From: Ruminococcaceae bacterium UBA5423
Lineage (GTDB): Bacteria; Bacillota; Clostridia; Oscillospirales; Acutalibacteraceae
Assembly (NCBI GenBank): GCA_002409375.1
Contig: DHNF01000039.1
Coordinates: 3,674 to 9,402, forward strand
Direction: 5' to 3'
Length of the DNA stretch: 5,729 bases
Position numbers and translations under genes: made by a program
Shown here: positions 1 to 5,729 of the stretch, one piece after another
How positions within the stretch are numbered: position 1 is the stretch's first letter
Layout: each line of letters begins with the position of its first letter
Notes under the pieces: model-generated
Databases searched by the model: none
Told to the model about the DNA's origin: nothing
Seen by the model: the letters and a program-made list of their open reading frames with translations, nothing else

Positions 1-1910
1 TTCCGGGTACATATTCTCTTATGGCACATTCAGCCGAAGAGGAAGTAGCACGTGACTTTATTTGTTTTGCAAAGCCCGACGCAATTATTGTGGTGTGCGA
101 TGCGGTTTGCCTTGAGAGAAACCTAAACCTTGTTTTGCAGATAATAGAAATCAGCAAAAACGTAGTCGTTTGCGTTAATATGATGGATGAGGCAAAAAAA
201 AGGGGTATTGTTATTGACATCGACGGTCTTTCGTCGCTGCTCGGCGTACCTGTCGTTGGTGTGACAGCGAGAAAAAAGAAAAGCCTTAATTCACTGATGA
301 GTGTAGTTCATGATTTTTTATACGGCAACAAGCAAGCAACGCCGATTATAGTAAGGTATACTTCACAAGTCGAGCAGGCAATATCTATTGTTGAATCAGC
401 ACTTAAAGGCAAATATGACGGTGAAATCAATTCAAGATGGCTTGCCATAAAGCTTATTGATAATGATGAAAAGCTTGCTGAGTCAATTGCCCAGCATTTA
501 GGCTATGATATTTATGAAGATAGAACTGTAAAAGAAAAACTTGGCAAGGCAAAACGATTATTAAATGAAAACGGGATTTCATCTGACACATTTCGTGATA
601 AAATTGTATATAACCTTGTTTCAACAGCCGAAAGCATCTGTGCAAAAACGGTGAAATATAAAAACAGGGATTATAACGGCAGTGATACAAAGATTGACAG
701 GATTGTCACAAGCAAAATTACGGGTATTCCGATAATGATTTGTTTGCTTGCATTTGTTTTCTGGCTAACCATTACCGGCGCGAACTATCCCTCACAGCTT
801 TTATCTGACGGCCTTTTTTGGATTGGACAAAAGCTTGCTGATTTGCTTGTTTTTCTTAAAGCACCTGATTGGCTGCGTGGCGTGCTCGTAGACGGATTAT
901 ACCGTGTGCTAGCGTGGGTTGTGTCGGTGATGCTTCCGCCCATGGCAATTTTTTTCCCGCTGTTTACTTTGCTTGAGGATTCGGGCTATTTACCAAGAGT
1001 CGCCTTTAACCTTGACAAATTCTTTAAAAAATGTAACGCTTGCGGCAAGCAGGCCTTAACCATGTGCATGGGGTTTGGATGTAATGCGGCTGGAATTGTC
1101 GGGTGTCGAATAATTGATTCACCGAGAGAACGCCTTATCGCAATGATTACTAACAATTTTGTACCGTGCAACGGTAGATTTCCGACACTAATTGCGATAC
1201 TGACAATGTTTTTTATCGGGTTTGCAGCGGGCCCGTTTGAGTCGGTTTTGTCTGCAATTTTGTTAACGGGCGTTATTTTAATCGGTATAATTATGACCTT
1301 TGTCATCTCAAAGCTGTTATCCAAAACAATACTAAAAGGTGTTTCATCTTCATTTACGCTGGAACTTCCGCCCTATCGAAAGCCGCAAATTGGAAAGGTT
1401 ATTGTACGCTCAATTTTTGACAGAACGCTGTTTGTTTTGGGCAGGGCAGTTGCGGTCGCAGCACCTGCAGGTGTTGTAATTTGGATTATGGCTAATGTGT
1501 CAATCGGCAATTCGACACTTCTTGCATGGTGCTCGGGGTTTTTGGATCCGTTTGCGCGATTGTTTGGCATGGACGGAGTTATACTCTTAGCTTTTATTTT
1601 GGGGTTGCCCGCAAATGAGATTGTTGTTCCGATTATTATCATGGCTTATATGGCATCAGGCAGTATTATGGAAATGGATTCACTAAACAGTTTAAAGCAG
1701 CTATTGGTTGACAACGGGTGGACATGGATTACGGCGGTGAGCACAATGCTCTTTTCTCTTATGCATTGGCCTTGCTCGACAACATGTCTTACGATAAAGA
1801 AAGAAACCCAAAGCCTTAAATGGACGTTGATATCTTTTGTTGTGCCAACCATAGTCGGGTTTGCGGTCTGTTTTGTTTTCGCCAATATTGCAGGGATTTT
1901 TTACACTTGA
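1..1910 (+). CDS. feoB: Ferrous iron transport protein B (FeoB), 5'-truncated by the window edge
   Basis: FeoB is an inner-membrane Fe(II) transporter with an N-terminal G-protein domain. The reading frame is open from base 3 and begins with PGTYSL, the end of the FeoB G3 motif (DLPGxYSL), so the P-loop and true start lie upstream and the ATG at 21 is internal. G4 is NMMD (bases 177-188) and a G5-like TARKKKSL follows (264-287). A helical linker leads to the membrane part (about 720-1890), with the gate signature LLEDSGYLPRVAF near 972-1010 and a second gate region near 1430-1680 containing GLPANEIVVP. The C-terminal HWPCSTTCLTIKKET element is typical of the family. About 635 residues are present, with perhaps 55-60 missing. 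The first gate is Cys-rich (codons between 1032 and 1169), as in a clostridial FeoB subgroup. The stop codon overlaps the next promoter and no terminator of its own is visible. Iron as the substrate is inferred from the family. Confidence 0.95.
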   Translation, partial: PGTYSLMAHSAEEEVARDFICFAKPDAIIVVCDAVCLERNLNLVLQIIEISKNVVVCVNMMDEAKKRGIVIDIDGLSSLLGVPVVGVTARKKKSLNSLMSVVHDFLYGNKQATPIIVRYTSQVEQAISIVESALKGKYDGEINSRWLAIKLIDNDEKLAESIAQHLGYDIYEDRTVKEKLGKAKRLLNENGISSDTFRDKIVYNLVSTAESICAKTVKYKNRDYNGSDTKIDRIVTSKITGIPIMICLLAFVFWLTITGANYPSQLLSDGLFWIGQKLADLLVFLKAPDWLRGVLVDGLYRVLAWVVSVMLPPMAIFFPLFTLLEDSGYLPRVAFNLDKFFKKCNACGKQALTMCMGFGCNAAGIVGCRIIDSPRERLIAMITNNFVPCNGRFPTLIAILTMFFIGFAAGPFESVLSAILLTGVILIGIIMTFVISKLLSKTILKGVSSSFTLELPPYRKPQIGKVIVRSIFDRTLFVLGRAVAVAAPAGVVIWIMANVSIGNSTLLAWCSGFLDPFARLFGMDGVILLAFILGLPANEIVVPIIIMAYMASGSIMEMDSLNSLKQLLVDNGWTWITAVSTMLFSLMHWPCSTTCLTIKKETQSLKWTLISFVVPTIVGFAVCFVFANIAGIFYT

Positions 1911-1936
1911 CAAAAGCCGTGTGCATAGTGTATTAT
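1907..1936 (+). promoter_or_regulatory. Sigma-A-type promoter of the ilvB-ilvN-cimA operon
   Basis: A perfect -35 hexamer TTGACA (1907-1912) is followed after 18 bases by TATTAT (1931-1936), with a TG directly upstream of the -10. Initiation would fall near 1943, just before the T-box Stem I. The -35 box contains the feoB stop codon TGA (1908-1910), so the two units are packed with no spare DNA between them. The location, exactly upstream of a T-box leader, supports the call; the start site is inferred. Confidence 0.7.
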
Positions 1937-2171
1937 ACCCATAATATTATAAATGCGATGACGGGGGATAAGTATCGTGTTTAGCAAAATCCAGAGAGCC
2001 GCCGGTCGGTGCGAGGCGGTTGCGCAGACACGCGAATATCACCTCCCGAGCTTTCTACCGAAAAGGTTCTGCCCCTTAGTAAGTACGAACGGATTCCCAC
2101 CGTTATCCGGGACGGTATTCGGTCGATTGACGGCCCGATACTATGGAGCGGCTTGATTTTTTTAAGCAAAA

Positions 2172-2207
2172 AAGAGTGGTACCGCGGAGATTTTGCCTTC
2201 GCCTCTT
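2172..2207 (+). promoter_or_regulatory. T-box antiterminator with UGGUACC bulge
   Basis: The antiterminator forms from AAGAG (2172-2176) with CTCTT (2203-2207), and GCG (2184-2186) with CGC (2200-2202). These flank the canonical seven-base bulge TGGTACC (2177-2183). TGGT pairs with an ACCA tRNA end, that is, discriminator base A, which agrees with tRNA-Ile. Its 3' strand reuses bases of the terminator's 5' arm, so the two folds exclude each other. Confidence 0.93.
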
Positions 2208-2228
2208 ATATTGAGGTGAAGGTTTTTT
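2196..2228 (+). terminator. Intrinsic terminator of the T-box leader
   Basis: CCTTCGCCTC (2196-2205) pairs with GAGGTGAAGG (2213-2222) in a 10-bp stem with one G-U pair and a 7-base loop, followed by six T residues (2223-2228). It should stop transcription when tRNA-Ile is charged. Because feoB has no other visible terminator, it may also end feoB transcripts. Confidence 0.95.
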
Positions 2229-2271
2229 GTATTCATAGATTTTTTTATACTGAAAAGGATGTGTATATTGA

Positions 2272-3936
2272 ATGCTTAACGGTTCTCAAGTGCTGATGGA
2301 ATGTTTGTTGGAGCAGGGAGTGGATACGGTGTTTGGGTATCCCGGAGGGGCTGTCCTCAACATATATGATGCACTTTATAATTATCGAGACAAGATAAAT
2401 CATGTTTTGACTGCTCATGAGCAGGGGGCTGCCCATGCCGCAGATGGGTACGCCCGTTCAACCGGCAAAGTCGGCGTGTGTATTGCAACATCGGGGCCGG
2501 GGGCAACAAATCTTGTGACCGGCATTGCGACTGCATATATGGACTCGATACCTATAGTGGCGATTACAGGCAATGTGGCTGTATCATTACTCGGCAGAGA
2601 TTCATTTCAGGAAGTTGATATTACCGGTATAACAATGCCTATTACAAAGCACAATTTTATTGTGAAAAACGCAAAAGAGTTAAGCGCAACGGTGCGGGAG
2701 GCTTTTCGTATTGCAAGGAGCGGGCGCCCCGGTCCGGTGCTTATTGACCTGCCTAAGGATGTAACCTCTGCAATGGTTGAGTATGAGCCGCAGTCATACA
2801 CCGGCGCAAGCCCGTCACAGCCACCAAAGCAAGAACGCATTGAAATGACGCTTGAAATGCTGAATCTTAGCCAAAGACCGATGATGTATTTTGGCGGCGG
2901 CATAATATCCTCGGGGGCAGAGCAAGAATTGCTTAGGTTAGCAGAAAAGCAGGATATACCGGTGTGTTCGTCAATGATGGGGCTGGGCGGGTTTCCGCCG
3001 AGCCACAGGCTGTGGCTTGGCATGATTGGTATGCACGGAACGCTTGCTGCAAACAGGGCTGCTCGTGAATGCGATTTACTGATTGTATGCGGTGCACGCT
3101 TTTCCGACCGGGTGGCGGGCAACCGCAGCGAGTTTGCGCCCGGGGCAGATGTTGTTCACATTGATGTTGATCACGCCGAATTTGACAAGAATGTCACCGC
3201 TTCGGTGCGCGTTGCCGGCAATTTAAAACAGGTGTTGAGAATTCTATGTGAAAGAGTTGGCAGCACCAGCCACGATGATTGGGTTAACAAAATAACATCA
3301 CTGAAAAGTGTGAAAAATGTTGACACTTGTAACGGTGACGGTGTGCCTGATCCTCTGCACATACTAAAAACCATTAGAGAGCTTACGCCCGACGATGTGA
3401 TTGTTGCAACCGATGTCGGTCAGCACCAGATGTGGACGGCACAGCACTTTGAAATACGCAAAGCTCGCACACTGCTGACTTCCGGAGGGCTTGGCACAAT
3501 GGGGTATGGACTTGGCGCAGCTATTGGCGCACAGGCTGCAAATCCCGGTCGACAGGTGGTTTTGATTTCAGGTGACGGTAGTTTCCATATGAACTTAAAC
3601 GAATTGACCACGCTGGCGTCTTACAACTTACCAATTGTTGTGTTTGTCATGAATAACAGGGTGCTGGGAATGGTGCGTCAATGGCAAAAGGTGTTTTATG
3701 ACAATCGCTTTTCAGCAACTGACCCAAAACGACGAACTGATTTGGTTAAGCTTGCCGAGGCTTTCGGATGTGCCGGAATGCGAATTAGTAAAGTGCGTGA
3801 GGTTGAGCCGGTTGTCAAAGCTGCATTTGCAGCAGGCGGACCTGTGGTTGTTGACTGCTGCATTTCACCCGACGCAAATGTGCTTCCCATGATTCCTCCA
3901 GGCGGTACGGTGGACGAAATTATTGAGGAAATGTGA
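2272..3936 (+). CDS. ilvB: Acetohydroxyacid synthase large (catalytic) subunit
   Basis: This ThDP- and FAD-dependent enzyme condenses two pyruvates to acetolactate, or pyruvate with 2-ketobutyrate to acetohydroxybutyrate, the first common step of branched-chain amino acid synthesis. The 554 residues match the family length. The N-terminal ThDP domain has FGYPGGAVL and the catalytic Glu50 in AHEQGAAHAADGYA. The central domain (about 190-345) carries LGMIGMHGT and ARFSDRVAGN. The C-terminal domain has the metal-ThDP motif GDG (434-436), then 24 residues, then NN (461-462), followed by GMVRQWQ. Trp471 there aligns with the Trp known to favour 2-ketobutyrate and to bind herbicides. The start is firm: an in-frame TGA (2269-2271) abuts the ATG, and AAAAGGA (2253-2259) lies 12 bases upstream. 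Ala103 replaces the usual Pro in the GNVP segment. It is the first gene after the isoleucine T-box and lies 17 bases from ilvN. An anabolic AHAS is more likely than a catabolic ALS, given the adjacent regulatory subunit. Confidence 0.97.
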   Translation: MLNGSQVLMECLLEQGVDTVFGYPGGAVLNIYDALYNYRDKINHVLTAHEQGAAHAADGYARSTGKVGVCIATSGPGATNLVTGIATAYMDSIPIVAITGNVAVSLLGRDSFQEVDITGITMPITKHNFIVKNAKELSATVREAFRIARSGRPGPVLIDLPKDVTSAMVEYEPQSYTGASPSQPPKQERIEMTLEMLNLSQRPMMYFGGGIISSGAEQELLRLAEKQDIPVCSSMMGLGGFPPSHRLWLGMIGMHGTLAANRAARECDLLIVCGARFSDRVAGNRSEFAPGADVVHIDVDHAEFDKNVTASVRVAGNLKQVLRILCERVGSTSHDDWVNKITSLKSVKNVDTCNGDGVPDPLHILKTIRELTPDDVIVATDVGQHQMWTAQHFEIRKARTLLTSGGLGTMGYGLGAAIGAQAANPGRQVVLISGDGSFHMNLNELTTLASYNLPIVVFVMNNRVLGMVRQWQKVFYDNRFSATDPKRRTDLVKLAEAFGCAGMRISKVREVEPVVKAAFAAGGPVVVDCCISPDANVLPMIPPGGTVDEIIEEM

Positions 3937-3953
3937 AAGGCGGACTGATTTAA

Positions 3954-4463
3954 GTGCGGGAGAGCAAAGCTATTTTTTCTGTTTTGGCGGTAAATCATCC
4001 TGGTGTACTGCTTCGTGTTGCAGGGCTTTTTTCAAGACGGGGGTTCAATATTGATTCCCTTGTTGCGTGCAGCACCGAAAAGCCGGCATTTTCACGCCTT
4101 ACCATAGTAGTGACCAGCGATGAAGCTACATTTACACAATTGACACGCCAGCTGTTAAAGCTTGAGGATATTATCAAGGTAAAAGTGCTTGAGCACGAGA
4201 ATTGTTCCAACAGTGAGCTGCTGCTTGTCAAGGTGCGTGCTGTCAGCAACGAACGGGGGCAGATAGTAAAAAAGGTGCAGAACTATGGAGCGCGCATACT
4301 TGATATCGGGGATCAAACCATAACAATAGAGATGACCGGGCAGACAGATGAAATTGACGATTTTGTCGATCAGCTTGAGCGTTATGGTGTGTTAGAAATG
4401 GCGCGCACCGGCATAAATGCACTGCAGCGGGGCGACTTGACAATTCACGATGACGAGAAATAA
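3954..4463 (+). CDS. ilvN: Acetohydroxyacid synthase small (regulatory) subunit
   Basis: This subunit activates IlvB and gives feedback inhibition, usually by valine. The 169 residues match the IlvN/IlvH family. An ACT domain at about residues 5-78 holds the effector-binding stretch HPGVLLRVAGLFSRRGFNID. Gly17 and Asn32 align with the Gly14 and Asn29 of E. coli IlvH that are needed for valine sensitivity, so feedback control is probably intact. The second ACT-like domain (about 85-162) includes ELLLVKVRA and ends with ARTGINALQRGD. The start is GTG: an in-frame TAA (3951-3953) directly precedes it and no upstream start exists. A Shine-Dalgarno-like AAAGGCGGA (3936-3944) overlaps the ilvB stop and lies 9 bases from the GTG. 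The 17-base gap implies cotranscription and probably coupled translation with ilvB. Confidence 0.96.
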   Translation: MRESKAIFSVLAVNHPGVLLRVAGLFSRRGFNIDSLVACSTEKPAFSRLTIVVTSDEATFTQLTRQLLKLEDIIKVKVLEHENCSNSELLLVKVRAVSNERGQIVKKVQNYGARILDIGDQTITIEMTGQTDEIDDFVDQLERYGVLEMARTGINALQRGDLTIHDDEK

Positions 4464-4567
4464 CCGTGAAAGAAGTGAGTTAGGTTGAAAGAAATTATGA
4501 AAGGTGGGACGCGGGCATAAATTTGCTTCTTTCATGCGCGTTTTGTGCGCGGCATGGGTGGAGCACC
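4464..4567 (+). promoter_or_regulatory. Structured ilvN-cimA intercistronic region with competing hairpins
   Basis: This 104-base gap is long compared with the 17 bases between ilvB and ilvN, and it is full of complementary segments. Helix L pairs 4465-4475 with 4526-4536 (11 bp, one G-U). An alternative inner helix pairs ATGAAAG (4497-4503) with CTTTCAT (4529-4535). Hairpin A pairs 4533-4540 with 4548-4556 (8 bp, one bulged G). Hairpin B pairs GCATGG (4552-4557) with CCATGC (4566-4571). A third hairpin, C, is annotated separately. A and C can coexist, whereas B excludes both, and L overlaps A. This is the geometry of an attenuator, but no function is proven. No convincing gene fits here. The only tiny ORF (4485-4520, TTG start) encodes 11 residues with a single Ile codon. 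Confidence 0.5.
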
Positions 4568-4579
4568 ATGCTCCTTTTT
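4560..4579 (+). terminator. Terminator-like hairpin covering the cimA ribosome binding site
   Basis: GGAGCA (4560-4565) pairs perfectly with TGCTCC (4569-4574) across the loop CCA, followed by five T residues (4575-4579) and then an ATG at 4580. The 5' arm holds GGAG, the best Shine-Dalgarno sequence for cimA, and the loop and 3' arm hold the ATG at 4568. If folded, it would hide the cimA start and could also act as a weak intrinsic terminator. The stem is only 6 bp, so a translational role is at least as likely as termination. Confidence 0.45.
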
Positions 4580-5729
4580 ATGAATCGAGTTATCGAGGTT
4601 TTTGATTCTACTCTGCGTGATGGGGCGCAGGGAGAGGGTATTTCTTTTTCGATTGAGGATAAACTTGCAATAACGCGCCTGCTTGACGAGCTGGGTGTTG
4701 ATTTTGTGGAGGCCGGCAATCCCGGATCCAACCCAAAGGACCTTGAATTCTTTCGCCGTGTTTCAATGCTCAAGCTTAAAAACACCGAGTTGGTGGCATT
4801 TGGTTCGACAAGGCGCAAGAACATTGCGGTTGAACAAGATGCCAATGTTAAGGCATTGTTAACTGCCAACACGAAAACTGTCGCGTTGTTCGGCAAAAGC
4901 TGGGACTTGCATGTGCGTGATATTCTTCGCACAACCGAAGACGAAAATCTTAATATGATTGCCGAAACCATAGCTTTCTTTAAAAACGAGGGCAAGCGTG
5001 TAATTTTTGACGCCGAGCATTTTTTTGACGGATATAAGGCAAACCCGCAATATGCATTAAAAGCGCTTAAAGTTGCAGAAGATTCAGGTGCTGATGTGTT
5101 GGTTTTATGTGATACAAACGGCGGAGCTTTTCCAAGCGAGGTTTATGAAATTACAAAGACAGTGGTACAAAAAATAAAATCTGCTGTCGGCATCCATGCT
5201 CATAATGATGGTGGAATGGCGGTTGCCAATTCGATTATGGCGGTCGAAGCCGGCGCTGTTCATGTTCAGGGTACATATTTGGGATTTGGAGAGCGTAGCG
5301 GAAACGCTAATTTGTCGTCGATTATTGCAAATCTCCAGCTTAAAAAGGGGTATCGTTGTATTGAGCCGGACAAAATAAAGCTGCTGACATCAACGGCGCG
5401 CAACATGGCAGAGATTGCAAATGTGCGTCTTGAAAGAGGTACGCCCTACGTAGGCGGCAGTGCATTTGCACACAAGGCTGGCATGCATGCCGACGGGGTT
5501 TTGAAAAACTCAGAGACCTTTGAACATATACCTCCCGAAGCTGTCGGCAATGAACGCCGTTTTCTGATGAGTGAAATCAGCGGGCGAACAGCAGTTTTGA
5601 AAAAAATCCAACATTTTTGTCCTGAAATCACCAAGACATCTCCTCAATTAGGTGATATAATAGAGCAGTTAAAACGAATGGAGCTTGAAGGTTACCAGTA
5701 TGACGGTGCCGACGCAAGCTTTGAGCTGC
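4568..5729 (+). CDS. cimA: (R)-citramalate synthase, 3'-truncated by the window edge
   Basis: CimA condenses pyruvate with acetyl-CoA to (R)-citramalate, the first step of the threonine-independent route to 2-ketobutyrate and isoleucine. The frame is uninterrupted for 387 codons and runs off the window; the family is usually a little over 500 residues, so the rest of the C-terminal regulatory (LeuA dimerisation) domain is missing. The TIM-barrel begins with FDSTLRDGAQGEGISFS, which includes the catalytic Arg17-Asp18. HAHND (210-214) supplies metal-ligand histidines, GERSGNANL is at 241-249, and AHKAGMHADG (301-310) is the linker-region motif. EAGNPGSNPKDLEFF, EHFFDGYKANP and YQYDGADASFEL resemble the CimA branch more than 2-isopropylmalate or homocitrate synthase. 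The start is uncertain. ATG 4568 has GGAG only 4 bases upstream. ATG 4580 gives the more usual N-terminus (MNRVIEVFD), but its GGAG is 16 bases away. It follows ilvBN on the same strand and is probably part of the isoleucine-regulated operon. Confidence 0.92.
   Translation, partial: MLLFMNRVIEVFDSTLRDGAQGEGISFSIEDKLAITRLLDELGVDFVEAGNPGSNPKDLEFFRRVSMLKLKNTELVAFGSTRRKNIAVEQDANVKALLTANTKTVALFGKSWDLHVRDILRTTEDENLNMIAETIAFFKNEGKRVIFDAEHFFDGYKANPQYALKALKVAEDSGADVLVLCDTNGGAFPSEVYEITKTVVQKIKSAVGIHAHNDGGMAVANSIMAVEAGAVHVQGTYLGFGERSGNANLSSIIANLQLKKGYRCIEPDKIKLLTSTARNMAEIANVRLERGTPYVGGSAFAHKAGMHADGVLKNSETFEHIPPEAVGNERRFLMSEISGRTAVLKKIQHFCPEITKTSPQLGDIIEQLKRMELEGYQYDGADASFEL

Larger units (their letters stand above)
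1943..2228 (+). ncRNA. T-box riboswitch leader with isoleucine (AUC) specifier
   Basis: This is a transcriptional T-box that reads the charging state of a tRNA in cis. Stem I is closed by CGGGGG (1962-1967) with CCTCCCG (2042-2048). The specifier loop has AGTA (1971-1974) opposite GAA (2034-2036), and CGTGT/ACACG closes the helix above it. AGAGAG (1993-1998) and the apical loop GGTCGGTGCGA (2004-2014), on a perfect CCGCC/GGCGG stem, match the distal tRNA-elbow-binding elements. The specifier is ATC (2038-2040) followed by the expected purine A2041, which points to tRNA-Ile. A small hairpin ACCGT/ACGGT (2099-2116) is a Stem III candidate. I did not resolve a unique fold for the Stem II and linker region (about 2056-2170). 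The T-box sequence is at 2173-2189 and the terminator follows. The leader directly precedes ilvB, which fits isoleucine control. Confidence 0.95.

Noticed and set aside
21..23. ATG as the feoB start
   Set aside because: The frame is open to the window edge, and the six preceding residues PGTYSL continue the FeoB G3 motif, so this Met is internal.
2037..2039. TAT (Tyr) as an alternative T-box specifier
   Set aside because: The base after the specifier is normally a purine. TAT would be followed by C, while ATC is followed by A. ATC also fits the downstream genes.
2009..2296. 95-codon + strand ORF
   Set aside because: It lies over the T-box leader and terminator, where every segment is explained by RNA structure. 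Its protein has no recognisable features.
2607..3122. Long antisense ORFs, such as this 171-codon one within ilvB and a 166-codon one at 4495-4995 over cimA
   Set aside because: They are mirror frames of strongly recognisable + strand genes, with low-complexity Ser/Pro/Thr-rich translations and no domain signals.
4485..4520. Leader peptide (TTG start, 11 codons, MKEIMKGGTRA) for classical attenuation of cimA
   Set aside because: It has only one Ile codon, no run of branched-chain codons, a weak start and no convincing ribosome binding site.
4523..4567. N-terminal extension of CimA from TTG 4523
   Set aside because: It would add about 15 residues unlike the family N-terminus, and the DNA is dominated by hairpins. 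No Shine-Dalgarno sequence precedes the TTG.
5196..5378. Small + strand ORFs inside cimA (this one) and inside ilvB (3698-3892)
   Set aside because: They are out-of-frame shadows within conserved parts of real genes, with no credible ribosome binding sites or motifs.
1..5729. Mobile elements, CRISPR arrays, tRNA or rRNA genes, defence systems
   Set aside because: I looked for terminal inverted repeats, transposase motifs, regular repeats and clover-leaf folds by eye and found none. Every gene belongs to iron transport or isoleucine synthesis.

Overview
The window looks like part of a bacterial chromosome from the Firmicutes, most likely a Clostridia-type anaerobe. The pointers are a classic T-box tRNA-sensing leader, a clostridial-style Cys-rich FeoB, moderate G+C with mixed codon use, and a pyruvate-based isoleucine route through citramalate synthase. 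This assignment is inference; no rRNA or other marker gene is present. All genes lie on the + strand. I see no mobile element, CRISPR array, tRNA gene or prophage.

Layout: (1) 1-1910 is the 3' nine-tenths of a ferrous iron transporter gene, feoB. Its GTPase P-loop lies upstream of the window. (2) 1907-2271 is a regulatory region. A sigma-A-type promoter, whose -35 box overlaps the feoB stop codon, is followed by a complete T-box riboswitch with an AUC (isoleucine) specifier codon, a canonical antiterminator and a strong intrinsic terminator. (3) 2272-3936 is ilvB and 3954-4463 is ilvN, the catalytic and regulatory subunits of acetohydroxyacid synthase. (4) 4464-4567 is a 104-base gap rich in mutually exclusive hairpins, including a terminator-like hairpin that buries the ribosome binding site of the next gene. 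(5) From 4568 to the window end is most of cimA, (R)-citramalate synthase, which has no stop codon in the window.

The ilvB-ilvN-cimA block forms a coherent isoleucine operon. CimA condenses pyruvate and acetyl-CoA to citramalate, which LeuCD and LeuB (not in the window) would turn into 2-ketobutyrate. IlvBN then joins 2-ketobutyrate to pyruvate on the way to isoleucine. Control by uncharged tRNA-Ile at the leader fits this threonine-independent route. IlvBN also feeds valine and leucine synthesis, so the internal ilvN-cimA structures may allow the isoleucine-specific enzyme to be adjusted separately. That last point is a hypothesis.

Most of the window is well-understood metabolism. The part least explained by known families is the structured ilvN-cimA gap, which also contains a near match to the T-box consensus with no visible Stem I.
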